Source of the DNA: Kiloniellaceae bacterium
GTDB taxonomy: Bacteria > Pseudomonadota > Alphaproteobacteria > Kiloniellales > Kiloniellaceae
Length of the DNA: 19,209 nt
Assembly: GCA_028280915.1 (NCBI GenBank)
Contig: JANQKX010000056.1
Location: 1 to 19,209 of the forward strand
Reading direction: 5' to 3'
The notes beneath the pieces are model-generated. The model was not told the origin of the DNA, ran no database searches, and was given only the letters and a program-made list of their open reading frames with translations. The position numbers and the translations under genes are program-made. This document shows, one piece after another, positions 7,165-15,560 of the stretch (position 1 is the stretch's first letter; each line of letters opens with the position of its first letter).

Positions 7165-8189
7165 CGCTTGCCTCCATGCAACGCAAGTACGAGCCGCGCA
7201 CCCTGCCTCAGGGCAAGGCGGCGACCTCCGCCATGATCGCCTCCCTCGCCGCCGAGGGCTACGAAACCGTCAGCGCGCCCTTCGGCCATGCCCTGACCAA
7301 GTTGGGCAAGGCGAACGAGAAAGTCGTGGGGCTGTCGGCCGATCTGGCGAAATACACGGATCTCCATGTTTTCGCCAAGGCCATGCCGGACAGATTTTAT
7401 CAGATGGGCATGGCCGAACAGCTCATGTTTTCGGCGGCGGCCGGCTTGGCGAAAGAAGGCTTCATGCCTTTCGCCACCACCTATGCGGTTTTTGCGTCGC
7501 GCCGGGCTTATGACTTTATCGCCATGGCCATCGCCGAGGAAAACCTCTCGGTCAAAATCGCCTGTGCCTTGCCTGGCCTGACCACCGGATACGGGCCGAG
7601 CCATCAGGCCACTGAAGACCTGGCGATTTTCCGCGGCCTGCCGAACATGACGATCATCGATCCGTGCGATGCCTGCGATGTGGCCGGAATGGTGCCGGCC
7701 ATGGCCGCCCACGCGGGCCCTGTTTACGCCAGACTGCTGCGGGGCCAGGTGCCGAAGGTCCTGACACGGCATAAAACGGACTACCGCTTCGAACTTGGCA
7801 AGGCCCAGTTGATCCGCGACGGCAAGGACGTGGTGATTGTTTCCACGGGTCTCATGACCATGCGGGCACTGGACGCCGCTCAGGTGCTGGCCGGCGACCG
7901 GGTGTCGGCCGCGGTATTGCACGTACCAACGATTAAACCCCTTGATGTAAAAACGATCCTGGCAGAGGCCGCCAAGGGCCGGCTGGTTGTGACCGCGGAA
8001 AATCACAGCCTGAACGGGGGCCTGGGTGAGGCCGTGGCCAAAGAGCTCATGCTGGCCGGCGTCCACCCGCCTTTCCGGATGATCGGCCTGCCGGACCAGT
8101 TTCTCGAGGCCGGCGCCCTGCCCACCCTGCACGACCTCTACGGCATTTCGACCCATGGGGTTGCGCGGCAGATCAAACAATGGCTTTGA
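7161..8189 (+). CDS. Transketolase-like protein, C-terminal subunit
   Basis: 342 residues covering the pyrimidine-binding and C-terminal domains. The ATG at 7161 overlaps the stop of the N-terminal subunit gene (ATGA) and follows GAGGAGG, which implies translational coupling. The frame also extends upstream to 7053, but that would overlap the first gene by over 100 bp without a ribosome-binding site. The catalytic Glu that activates TPP is Glu86 in QMGMAEQLMF. TGYGPSHQATEDLAIFRGLP (141-160) is the usual substrate-side segment with His148. The C-terminal domain starts near 220 (KDVVIVSTGLMTMRALDAA) and ends with the NHSLNGGLGEAVA motif typical of the family. It partners with the preceding gene product. 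Donor and acceptor sugars cannot be deduced. Confidence 0.92.
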   Translation: MTLASMQRKYEPRTLPQGKAATSAMIASLAAEGYETVSAPFGHALTKLGKANEKVVGLSADLAKYTDLHVFAKAMPDRFYQMGMAEQLMFSAAAGLAKEGFMPFATTYAVFASRRAYDFIAMAIAEENLSVKIACALPGLTTGYGPSHQATEDLAIFRGLPNMTIIDPCDACDVAGMVPAMAAHAGPVYARLLRGQVPKVLTRHKTDYRFELGKAQLIRDGKDVVIVSTGLMTMRALDAAQVLAGDRVSAAVLHVPTIKPLDVKTILAEAAKGRLVVTAENHSLNGGLGEAVAKELMLAGVHPPFRMIGLPDQFLEAGALPTLHDLYGISTHGVARQIKQWL

Positions 8190-8238
8190 CGACTGCCTTG
8201 CGCAGCCGGAAAACAAACCAAAGGAGACAAGGCAAAGT

Positions 8239-8994
8239 ATGAGCCTTTTGGATGGAAAAGTCGCGATTGTCACCGGGGCCGCCAGCCCGCGTGGTTTAGG
8301 CAAGGCAACGGCGAGGCTTTTTGCCGAACATGGCGCCACGGTGATCATCACCGACCTTGACGAGGACGCGGCGCAAGCCGCGGCAGCGGACTTACCCGGC
8401 AGCGGGCACGGGGGGATTTTGGGCAATGTGATTGACAGAAGCGCTTGCATTCAAGTTGCGGCCCAGGTGGCCAAGGCTTGCGGCCGGATCGATATCTTGG
8501 TGAACAACGCGGGCATTACCCAGCCGCTCAAACTGATGGACATCCAGCCCGAGAACTATGACGCCGTGACCGATGTGAGCCTGCGGGGAACGCTCTATAT
8601 GAGTCAGGCGGTCATTCCGACCATGCGCGCGCAAAACTCCGGGTCGATCGTCAACATTTCCTCCGTTTCGGCGCAGCGGGGCGGCGGCATCTTCGGGGGT
8701 CCCCACTACTCCGCCGCCAAGGCCGGTGTTCTAGGCCTGACCAAGGCCATGGCACGGGAACTGGCCCCTTACAACATACGCTCAAACGCCATTTGTCCGG
8801 GCTTCATCGCCACGGATATCACGGCCGGCAAGCTGACCGACGAGATGCGCAGGCAGGTTCTGGACGGTATCCCCATGGGCCGGGCTGGCGAGGCCTCTGA
8901 AGTTGCCGGCTGCGCCCTTTTCCTTGCCTCGGACCTATCAACCTATTGCACCGGAACCGAAGTCGATGTGAACGGCGGTGCTTTAATTCACTAG
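8239..8994 (+). CDS. Short-chain dehydrogenase/reductase (SDR, FabG-like)
   Basis: 251 residues, standard classical SDR length. The ATG at 8239 follows AAGGAGA; the frame extends upstream to 8155 but would overlap the previous gene. Motifs in order: cofactor loop TGAASPRGLG (12-21), acidic end of the second strand TDLDED (Asp39, which favours NAD(H) over NADP(H)), NNAG (89-92), catalytic Ser142 in NISSVS, Tyr157 and Lys161 in HYSAAKAG, and PGFIATDI. The family oxidises alcohols or reduces carbonyls. FabG of fatty acid synthesis would be expected next to acpP and fabD, so here it is more likely a polyol, sugar or hydroxy-acid dehydrogenase acting with the split transketolase, 49 bp upstream. 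The C-terminus VNGGALIH is a variant of the usual VDGG ending. Confidence 0.93.
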   Translation: MSLLDGKVAIVTGAASPRGLGKATARLFAEHGATVIITDLDEDAAQAAAADLPGSGHGGILGNVIDRSACIQVAAQVAKACGRIDILVNNAGITQPLKLMDIQPENYDAVTDVSLRGTLYMSQAVIPTMRAQNSGSIVNISSVSAQRGGGIFGGPHYSAAKAGVLGLTKAMARELAPYNIRSNAICPGFIATDITAGKLTDEMRRQVLDGIPMGRAGEASEVAGCALFLASDLSTYCTGTEVDVNGGALIH

Positions 8995-9120
8995 ATTCGA
9001 AATGACAAACCACGCTTCCCCAGATCTTCGCAGCACAAGCCCCGACGCCGATCCCACCGGGAGTGTCAGATGCGTCGGCATCCACCCATTCAGCCCACGA
9101 TTTAATCGGGAGGAATCGGT

Positions 9121-9137
9121 CCGACGATGAGCGTCGG
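9121..9137 (+). promoter_or_regulatory. Stable hairpin in the leader of the TRAP binding-protein gene
   Basis: CCGACG (9121-9126) and CGTCGG (9132-9137) form a perfect GC-rich stem with a 5-nt loop in the 177-bp gap between the SDR and dctP genes, 34 bp before the ATG. No U run follows, so it is not a classic terminator. Hairpins at this position often stabilise or set off the abundant binding-protein part of a transport operon (inference). The gap shows no small gene. Confidence 0.35.
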
Positions 9138-9171
9138 TCGAATACACCACGTCTGAAGAAGGAGAAAATCC

Positions 9172-10131
9172 ATGAAAACCAGACTATTGGCCTTTGCGGC
9201 AGCGGCAACCATGGTAACGGGCGCCGCGCAAGCGGAAGTGATCTTCGCCCACGGCGCCAATCCGGGCAACCCGCGTTACATAGCCGCGGAAGCCTGGGCC
9301 AGCGCATACACGGCCTGCACCGGCGAGGCGGTCAATCACGCCCCCTCCGCCACCATGGGCGACGATGCCGAGATGCTGACCTCGGCCACGGCCGGCGTGA
9401 TCCAAGTCACCGCCAACAGCCAGGGCGCCATGTCCCAAATCGTGCCTGAGATCGGGCTATTGGGCCTGCCCTTCCTGTTTAAGGACCTGCCCACGGCCTG
9501 GACGGTGGTTGACGGCGATGTGGGTGAGATGTTGGACGCACGGGCTCAAGAATCGGGGTTGAAAATCCTGGGGTTCTGGGATAACGGCATTCGCAACATC
9601 ACCCATACGGACAAACACATCACCACGCCCGGAGACGTAAAGGGCATGAAGATCCGCACGCCCCCAGATCCGATGACTTTGGCTATTTTTGAAGCACTTG
9701 AAGCCAACCCGGCGCCCTTGGCATGGTCGGAACTGCCCTCGGCGTTGCAATCCGGCGTGTTTGAGGGACAAGAGAATCCCCTGACCAATATCTACTCCGC
9801 CAAACTCCACGACATTACGCCCTATGTGTCCATGACCGGTCACAAATACGAATCCACACCGGTCGTCGCGAGCCTGTCCTGGTGGTCGGGCCTGGACGAA
9901 GAAGCGCAGAATTGCGCCATGGAAGCCACGGCTTCGGCGAGCGACATCCAGCGTGGGCTGTCCTTGAAAGGCGACACCACCCTGCGCCCGAAAATGGAAG
10001 CCGAGGGGGCGAAGTTCGCCGAAGCGGACAAGGCCGCCTTTCAAGCGGCGACGGCCGGGGTCTATGACCAGTATGCCAAGGATTATCCGGAGCTGGTCGA
10101 CGCGCTGAAAAAGGCCGCCGGGCTGCAATGA
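9172..10131 (+). CDS. dctP: TRAP transporter solute-binding protein, DctP family
   Basis: 319 residues with a clear Sec signal peptide (charged MKTR, a hydrophobic Ala-rich core, AQA before Glu22). The mature protein is therefore a periplasmic substrate-binding protein feeding DctQM. It has the DctP-family pattern: opening strand VIFAHGANPGNPRYIAAEAW, hinge segment KGMKIRTPPDP with Arg162 (the position that clamps a substrate carboxylate in this family), then LPSALQSGVFEGQENPL (189-204) and the C-terminal helices. A carboxylated ligand is therefore likely, but the ligand is unknown. AAGGAG lies 8 bp before the ATG and overlaps a TCTGAAGA octamer that equals half of the inverted repeat at 6213-6231. 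It lies 177 bp after the SDR gene and may have its own promoter or an internal control point. Confidence 0.95.
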   Translation: MKTRLLAFAAAATMVTGAAQAEVIFAHGANPGNPRYIAAEAWASAYTACTGEAVNHAPSATMGDDAEMLTSATAGVIQVTANSQGAMSQIVPEIGLLGLPFLFKDLPTAWTVVDGDVGEMLDARAQESGLKILGFWDNGIRNITHTDKHITTPGDVKGMKIRTPPDPMTLAIFEALEANPAPLAWSELPSALQSGVFEGQENPLTNIYSAKLHDITPYVSMTGHKYESTPVVASLSWWSGLDEEAQNCAMEATASASDIQRGLSLKGDTTLRPKMEAEGAKFAEADKAAFQAATAGVYDQYAKDYPELVDALKKAAGLQ

Positions 10132-10162
10132 GTCTGGAATGAACCAGGAGAGACGCAGTTTG

Positions 10163-10687
10163 ATGGGGCCTTCGGGCCTCATCGCCGTCTGGGCCGGCCG
10201 CGTGGTCACCGCGATCGACTGGAGCGGGCGGGCGATTGCCGTTTCTTGTCTTGTTGTGATGTTTGTTCTGCTCTTCATCAATGTGGCGATGCGTTACACC
10301 ATGGGGGATGGCATCCCTTGGGCCTATGAAATCCATGCGGTGCTGCTGCCCTGGCTGGTGGCCGGCGGTGTCGCCGTCACCGCAGCATCGGGGCGCAACA
10401 TCGCCATCACGCTCCTGCCCGATGTCTTGGCGGGCAATGGCCGGCGCCTGTTGCTGCTGCTGGTGCAGATCGCGATTTTGCTGATCTGCATCGGTGTGCT
10501 GTGGTCGAGCCAGCCCATCCTCAACGCCTCCAAATTTCAAACCTTGGCCACCTTGGGCATCAAACAGGTTTGGGGCTATGCCAGCTTGGTGTTTGCCTTC
10601 GGCGCCATGGCCATGGTCGCCGGCCTGGAGGCGGTTCGGCTGCTGGCCGGCGGCAGTTTGACCGGCTCTCAGACGAGCCTAAGCTGA
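10163..10687 (+). CDS. dctQ: TRAP transporter small membrane subunit, DctQ family
   Basis: 174 residues from the ATG at 10163, which has AGGAGAG 9 bp upstream. An in-frame ATG at 10139 lacks a good ribosome-binding site. Four hydrophobic segments are visible (roughly residues 24-46, 55-75, 91-113 and 129-154), as in the DctQ family. Typical features are VAMRYTMGDGIPWAYEIHAV after the first segment (N/RY...W..E pattern) and SGRNIAITLLPD between the second and third. DctQ sits in the inner membrane with DctM and helps dock the loaded binding protein. It follows dctP by 31 bp and its TGA shares a base with the dctM ATG. Confidence 0.92.
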   Translation: MGPSGLIAVWAGRVVTAIDWSGRAIAVSCLVVMFVLLFINVAMRYTMGDGIPWAYEIHAVLLPWLVAGGVAVTAASGRNIAITLLPDVLAGNGRRLLLLLVQIAILLICIGVLWSSQPILNASKFQTLATLGIKQVWGYASLVFAFGAMAMVAGLEAVRLLAGGSLTGSQTSLS

Positions 10688-11943
10688 TGACCGGACCGCT
10701 TCTTTGGGTCTTTTTGTTGCTTTTAGCCCTGTCGGTCCCCGTGGCCTTTGCCATGCTGGGCGCTGCCGCGGCCGCCCTTTGGATGGACGGCAAACCCTTG
10801 GCCGTGCTTGCTCAAAGGCTTTATACGCCGACCCAGAGCTTTCCCATGCTCGCCATTCCCTTTTTCATCCTGGCCGGCAACTTGATGATGGCGGGCCGGT
10901 TCGGTGAATACCTGGTGAACGTCGCCCGGCTTTTGGTGGGGCGCTTTAAGGGCGGCATGGGCCAGGTATCCATTGTCGGATCGGTTCTGTTCGGCGGTGT
11001 CTCGGGGTCGGCCGTGGCCGACGCGACCGCGCTTGGCAACGCCTTGATCCCGGTGCAAAAAAAATCCGGTTATCCGGGCGGGTTCGCGGCCGCCATCAAC
11101 TCCGCGTCCTCGACCATTTCCGTCATGATTCCGCCGTCGATTCCGTTGATTTTATATGGCCTTGTCTCCAACACATCCGTGGTGGATCTTTTTGTCGCCG
11201 GCATTTTGCCCGGGTTGCTGCTCGGGGGCGGGCTCTTTGCCATGGTTTGGTTGGTTGCCGTCCGGCGCAATCTGGCACCGGCCCCCCTTGACGGAGGTTT
11301 TACCGCGTTCCGGCACCAGGTCCTTATTGCCGTGCCGGCGCTTTTGATGCCCGTTTTTGTCATCGGCACGCTGCGCTTTGGCGTCGCCACCCCCACCGAG
11401 GTCAGCGTCATGGCAGTGGCCTACGCCTTGCTGGTCAGCGGATTGGTATACCGGGATATGACGATTAAGGGCTTGTGCCAGGCGGCGGTCAATACGGCGA
11501 TGATGACCGGTGCCGTCATGATCATCATCATGGCATCCTCAACCATTCAATGGATACTGACCGCGGATCGGGTGCCCCAGGAACTGGCCGCCTGGGTCGG
11601 TGCGACCATTCAGGAGCCCTGGATGGTCATCTTGGCCATGAATATCGTGATGCTGGCAGTCGGTGCCTTCCTGGATTTGCCCGCCGCCATCCTGCTGCTG
11701 GGGCCGATTTTCGCGACCATCGGTCAGGCCATCGGGCTGGATTCCGTGCAACTGGGCCTGATGATGGTGCTAAATCTGTCCATCGGACTCTACACGCCGC
11801 CGATCGGCACCACGCTCTTTATCTCATCGTCCATCGCCAAGGTCGGCATCGGCCAGGTCGTGCGCGCGCTCCTGCCCTTCTATGGGGTCGCCTTGGCGGT
11901 TTTGCTGCTGGTCTCCTTCTTGCCCGCCCTAACACTCTATTAG
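10687..11943 (+). CDS. dctM: TRAP transporter large membrane subunit, DctM family
   Basis: 418 residues, normal for DctM. The ATG at 10687 overlaps the dctQ stop (TGATG), implying coupling. The frame stays open upstream to 10501, but that part is dctQ in another frame. About twelve hydrophobic segments are present. Family signatures include FPMLAIPFFILAGNLMMAG near residues 52-70, the SGSAVADATALG loop, AAINSASSTISVMIPPSIPL and, near the end, LNLSIGLYTPPIGTTLFISS. DctM carries out Na+-driven substrate translocation together with DctQ. It is the last gene of the operon and ends 15 bp from the convergent LysR gene. Confidence 0.95.
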   Translation: MTGPLLWVFLLLLALSVPVAFAMLGAAAAALWMDGKPLAVLAQRLYTPTQSFPMLAIPFFILAGNLMMAGRFGEYLVNVARLLVGRFKGGMGQVSIVGSVLFGGVSGSAVADATALGNALIPVQKKSGYPGGFAAAINSASSTISVMIPPSIPLILYGLVSNTSVVDLFVAGILPGLLLGGGLFAMVWLVAVRRNLAPAPLDGGFTAFRHQVLIAVPALLMPVFVIGTLRFGVATPTEVSVMAVAYALLVSGLVYRDMTIKGLCQAAVNTAMMTGAVMIIIMASSTIQWILTADRVPQELAAWVGATIQEPWMVILAMNIVMLAVGAFLDLPAAILLLGPIFATIGQAIGLDSVQLGLMMVLNLSIGLYTPPIGTTLFISSSIAKVGIGQVVRALLPFYGVALAVLLLVSFLPALTLY

Positions 11944-11947
11944 AGTG
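11933..11947. terminator. Small symmetric hairpin at the junction of convergent genes
   Basis: CACTCT (11933-11938) and AGAGTG (11942-11947) are perfect arms around a 3-nt loop and span the dctM stop codon. The two genes converge with only 15 bp between them, so a bidirectional stop signal is expected here. No U run is present on either strand, so the assignment is weak. Confidence 0.3.
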
Positions 11948-11958
11948 GATCGATCGGA

Positions 11959-12954
11959 TCAGGCTAACTCGGCCGGATTTATGTCGCTTTCCATGAGGAT
12001 ACGACATCCCCTCTCCTCAAGGAGCCGGCGGACCTTGCCTTCATGCACCCTGGCTTCCTTGGTGATCCACTTCGCAAAGCGGGTAACGATGCGCCGATTG
12101 AGATGACGGGAAGGACAAACAAACCAATAGGCTGGAAACTCGATGGCCAGGGCCGTGGGTAAAAAGGGAACCAGTTCGCCCCGTTCCAATTCCGACAGAC
12201 AAAGAACCGCGCTATCCAGGGCCACCCCGCCACCTTGCTTGGCCATCTCGATGGACATGGAGGAGCGGTCAAAGCAAAAGGAATAGCTGAGATCGGGCAG
12301 GTCAATGTGATTGGAGGCCAGCCAGAGGTCCCATCGATGGAGGGTTTTGACGCTGTCGATTAGATTGGCCCCGGACAGGGCCCGGGCCGGATCTAAGAAG
12401 CCCTGCCGTTGGCGCAGATAGTCCGGGCTGCACAGAGGCAGCATAAAATCGTTCATCACGCACTCGACCGTGAGCCCGGCCCAATCCCCCATCCCATAGC
12501 GCAAATCGCAGTCAACCGCTTCGGTTTCGAAGGAAGAAAAATCCGGCGTGGCATCGACACGGATGTTCCAGCCCGGGTTGTCCCGGGCGAAATCCGCGAT
12601 CCGGGGACCTAGCCAGCGCACACCAAAGCTGGGGCTGACCCTGAGAGTGATGCTGCGCAAGTTGCGCTGGCGCCCGATGGCGCTGCGGGCATTGCGCAGC
12701 GCCCGAAACGCATGGGCCGTGGTTTGAAACAACCGATCGCCGTCCGCCGTCAACAAAAGGCGTTGCTTTTGCCGGCGAAACAACTTCACCCCAAATTGGG
12801 CCTCGAGATGACGGATCTGCTGGCTCACGGCCGATGGAGAAACAGCAAGTTCCTCGGCCGCCTTGGTCACGGTGCCCAATCGGGCAACCGCCTCGAAATA
12901 CTCTGTGGCCTTAAGATTGATATCCCGCATTGTGGCTAGGGTATTTGATTTCAT
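11959..12954 (-). CDS. LysR-family transcriptional regulator, GcvA-like
   Basis: 331 residues from the ATG at 12954; an alternative in-frame ATG is at 12930 and neither has a strong ribosome-binding site. The N-terminal HTH (about residues 13-72) reads LKATEYFEAVARLGTVTKAA and SPSAVSQQIRHLEAQFGVKL, the AVSQQI pattern common in the GcvA/AmpR group. The effector domain starts near residue 100 (LRVSPSFGVRWLGPRIADF), with DLRYGMGDW, another GcvA-like trait. It is divergent from the aminotransferase gene at 13220 across 265 bp, so that is its most likely target. It also converges on the TRAP/transketolase operon and could regulate that instead. The effector is unknown. Confidence 0.92.
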   Translation of the reverse strand: MKSNTLATMRDINLKATEYFEAVARLGTVTKAAEELAVSPSAVSQQIRHLEAQFGVKLFRRQKQRLLLTADGDRLFQTTAHAFRALRNARSAIGRQRNLRSITLRVSPSFGVRWLGPRIADFARDNPGWNIRVDATPDFSSFETEAVDCDLRYGMGDWAGLTVECVMNDFMLPLCSPDYLRQRQGFLDPARALSGANLIDSVKTLHRWDLWLASNHIDLPDLSYSFCFDRSSMSIEMAKQGGGVALDSAVLCLSELERGELVPFLPTALAIEFPAYWFVCPSRHLNRRIVTRFAKWITKEARVHEGKVRRLLEERGCRILMESDINPAELA

Positions 12955-13219
12955 GCCGCAATCAAGTCAACAGCACACTTAAGGGCCTCTTTGTCGAATG
13001 CCCGCCCGTCGCTTGGCCGCCGCAAATCCGCTTTGTTAGGTGGGCGGCTGAAAGGCGAGGATCAGGGCCGTGTTTTGGTCTTCTTAGCGCAGAGGTCCGG
13101 TCTCCCGCCGTTTTTTGCGCCTGGTCGGCCCAAGCTTGTACAGCGGGATGGCATGGCGCCAACAAATCGTACTATGGTCATCATCGCAACACTGCCCTGC
13201 TATTGGAGATGAGGGATCA

Positions 13220-14608
13220 ATGACACACACGCTCACGAACGATCAACTGTCAGCCTGGGACCGGCAGAACTTTGTGCATCCCATGACCCAGCAGGCCGCC
13301 CATGCCCGGGGCGAGACCCCCAACCGCATTATCACCGGCGGCGAGGGGATCTACATCACCGACCGGGACGGCAAACAGAGCCTGGATGCCTTTGCCGGGC
13401 TTTACTGCGTCAACGCGGGCTACGGTCAGACCAAGATCGCCGAGGCCATCGCCGAACAGGCCCGCACCCTGCCCTACTATCATTGTTATGTGGGCCACGG
13501 CAGCGAAGTCTCCATCAAACTGGCCAAAATGATCGTGGAGCGGGCGCCCGCGCACATGAGCCGGGTCTATTTCGGGCTTTCCGGGTCCGATGCCAACGAG
13601 ACCAACATCAAGCTGGTCTGGTACATCAACAACGTGTTGGGGCGGCCCGAGAAGAAAAAGATCATCTCCCGCTGGCGGGGCTATCACGGCGCGGGCCTGA
13701 TGACCGGATCCCTGACCGGGCTGGAGCTGTTTCACAATGCTTTCGACCTGCCCCTGGCGCCCATCCTCCACACGCAAGCGCCATATTACTTCCGCCGCGA
13801 TGACCTGTCCCAAAGCGAGGAAAGCTTCTCCCAGTTTTGTGCCGACCAGCTCGAAGAGCTGATCCTCGCCGAGGGGCCGGCGACAATCGCCGCCTTCATC
13901 GGAGAGCCGATCCTGGGCACCGGCGGGATCGTGCCACCGCCCCAGGGCTATTGGGCCAAGATTCAAACCGTGCTGAAAAAGTACGACATATTGTTGATTG
14001 CCGACGAGGTGGTGACCGGCTTCGGCCGCCTGGGCACCATGTTCGGCTCGGATCACTATGGCATGGCGCCGGACATCATCACCATCGCCAAGGGCCTCAC
14101 CTCCGCCTATGCGCCCCTGTCGGGCTCCATCCTATCCGAAAAGGTCTGGGCGGCGCTGGAGCAGGGCTCCGACGAACTGGGGCCTCTCGGCCATGGCTGG
14201 ACCTATTCCGCCCATCCCCTTTGCGCGGCGGCGGGGGTTGCCAACCTGGAACTGATTGATGAATTGGGCCTGGTGGACAACGCCCGGGATACTGGTGCTT
14301 ATTTTCAAGCAGCCCTGCACGACACCTTCGACGATCATCCCCTGGTCGGTGACGTGCGTGGCGAGGGCCTCTTAGCCGCCATTGAGTTCGTGCAGGACAA
14401 GGAAACCCGGACCTTCTTCGATCCGGCACTCAAGGTGGGCTCGCAGGTGGCGGCCGCCGCTTTCGACGCGGGCCTGATCGCCCGGGCCATGCCCCAGGGC
14501 GACATTCTGGGCTTTGCACCCCCGCTCTGCATCACCCGTCGGGAAGTGGACCGAGTGGTGGATCTCACAAAGAACGCCGTGCAGGCCGTGGCCGGGAAGG
14601 TGCTTTGA
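13220..14608 (+). CDS. Class III PLP-dependent aminotransferase (omega-amino acid:pyruvate type)
   Basis: 462 residues, normal for the family. The ATG at 13220 has GAGGG 5 bp upstream; the frame is open to 13115 but without support. PLP motifs in order: GSDANE (122-127) for the phosphate, RWRGYHG (151-157) with the ring-stacking Tyr, ADEVVTGFGRLG (261-272) with the ring-nitrogen Asp262, and the Schiff-base Lys291 in IAKGLTSAYAPL. The family transfers amino groups from beta-alanine, GABA, taurine, putrescine or other omega-amines to pyruvate or an oxo acid. The substrate cannot be fixed from motifs. The divergent GcvA-like LysR gene suggests inducible amine catabolism. No aldehyde dehydrogenase, the usual partner for GABA or beta-alanine use, is in the window. 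Confidence 0.93.
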   Translation: MTHTLTNDQLSAWDRQNFVHPMTQQAAHARGETPNRIITGGEGIYITDRDGKQSLDAFAGLYCVNAGYGQTKIAEAIAEQARTLPYYHCYVGHGSEVSIKLAKMIVERAPAHMSRVYFGLSGSDANETNIKLVWYINNVLGRPEKKKIISRWRGYHGAGLMTGSLTGLELFHNAFDLPLAPILHTQAPYYFRRDDLSQSEESFSQFCADQLEELILAEGPATIAAFIGEPILGTGGIVPPPQGYWAKIQTVLKKYDILLIADEVVTGFGRLGTMFGSDHYGMAPDIITIAKGLTSAYAPLSGSILSEKVWAALEQGSDELGPLGHGWTYSAHPLCAAAGVANLELIDELGLVDNARDTGAYFQAALHDTFDDHPLVGDVRGEGLLAAIEFVQDKETRTFFDPALKVGSQVAAAAFDAGLIARAMPQGDILGFAPPLCITRREVDRVVDLTKNAVQAVAGKVL

Positions 14609-14816
14609 TGGTCGGTGGATTTGGGGCAACGCTTCCAGCCATGTCCGATCGCGTCTTCACCCCGGCATCACCCCTTCACTCATTTCCAGCCGCCTCCGCC
14701 AACACGCCACCTTCTGTCCCGACCGTCTCAGTATGCACAGGATTTTCATTTAGGGGACATATTCAATTGAGCGGCTAGCGGCCACGATGGGCGAGGGGCA
14801 GGCGTCGGACGTCAGT

Positions 14817-15560
14817 CTAGTTCTCGATCACCCGGCAAATGCCGCGGGCACCCCGCCAGGCACCCCGGGCATCGACGATGGGACGACCGCTCACGGCCAC
14901 CGGGACCGTCCGGCCGTCCCCATCCAGGCAACCATACTCTTGGTCTCTGAACTCGCCGCAGGTCATGAAGGGATTGGCAAAGGTGCCCGGCAGGTCGCTG
15001 GCCAGGAAGTCGGCACTGTCCAACCCGATAAGTCGGGACGCGCTGTGGCCCAGGATGTCATCGCGGGAAAAAAACGAAAAGCGGCCTTGACGATCGGTCT
15101 CCCAGGCAAAATCCGCCGCCAAGGCCAGGATATCCTCAAAGCGGCGGCGGGCCTCGATCCAAGCAGCCCGCAAGGAGCGCTCGAAAGTGATGTCCCGGCC
15201 CAGCAGCAAGGCCGCCGCCCCTTCCGCCCAGGGCAGGACCGCCATGTCAAAGGCCCGTTCCGTGGTGCCTTCACTGCCGGTCTGCTTCAACACCAGGGGG
15301 TTGATGTGGGCGGTCTGCCCCCGCAAGGCGGATTCGATGGCTTCGCGCAGATCCGGATGGCGATCGACCCGCAGGCAGTCGCTCACCAAGTCTGCCCGGT
15401 CATTGGCGCCCAGAACCATACCGCCGGGGCCGGCAATGATCACCGCGCCCGGAAAGGACTCAAAGGACCCTCCCGGCGAGAACAAGCCCGGCACGGTTTC
15501 GTCCACGATGTCCTGGTCAATCCTCGCCCGATCGGAATTCCGATCCGATGAAAGCGTCAT
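14817..15560 (-). CDS. PAS-domain sensory protein without an output domain
   Basis: 247 residues from the ATG at 15560, which has only a weak ribosome-binding site. An N-terminal PAS-like domain (about residues 37-128, FPGAVIIAGPGGMVLGANDR through LLLGRDITF) leads through a helix (AAWIEARRRFEDILALAADF) into a second PAS (about 140-247, WETDRQGRFSFFSRDDILG through GAWRGARGICRVIEN). The stop falls exactly where the last PAS strand ends and where relatives usually continue into a GGDEF, kinase or cyclase domain. No transmembrane segment or signal peptide is seen, so it is probably cytoplasmic. It could act by protein contacts or be a truncated signalling gene: the next in-frame codons before a second TAG are only 13. 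It is divergent from dapD, probably by chance of location. Confidence 0.75.
   Translation of the reverse strand: MTLSSDRNSDRARIDQDIVDETVPGLFSPGGSFESFPGAVIIAGPGGMVLGANDRADLVSDCLRVDRHPDLREAIESALRGQTAHINPLVLKQTGSEGTTERAFDMAVLPWAEGAAALLLGRDITFERSLRAAWIEARRRFEDILALAADFAWETDRQGRFSFFSRDDILGHSASRLIGLDSADFLASDLPGTFANPFMTCGEFRDQEYGCLDGDGRTVPVAVSGRPIVDARGAWRGARGICRVIEN

Noticed and set aside
7041..8450. Long minus-strand open frame of about 469 codons
   Set aside because: It lies antisense across the split transketolase C subunit and the SDR start and shows no recognisable domain. Both plus-strand genes have complete motifs and ribosome-binding sites.
14740..14780. TAGGGGACATATTC word resembling sequences near some transposase/REP genes
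   Set aside because: It occurs once, with no transposase, paired copy or target duplication nearby.
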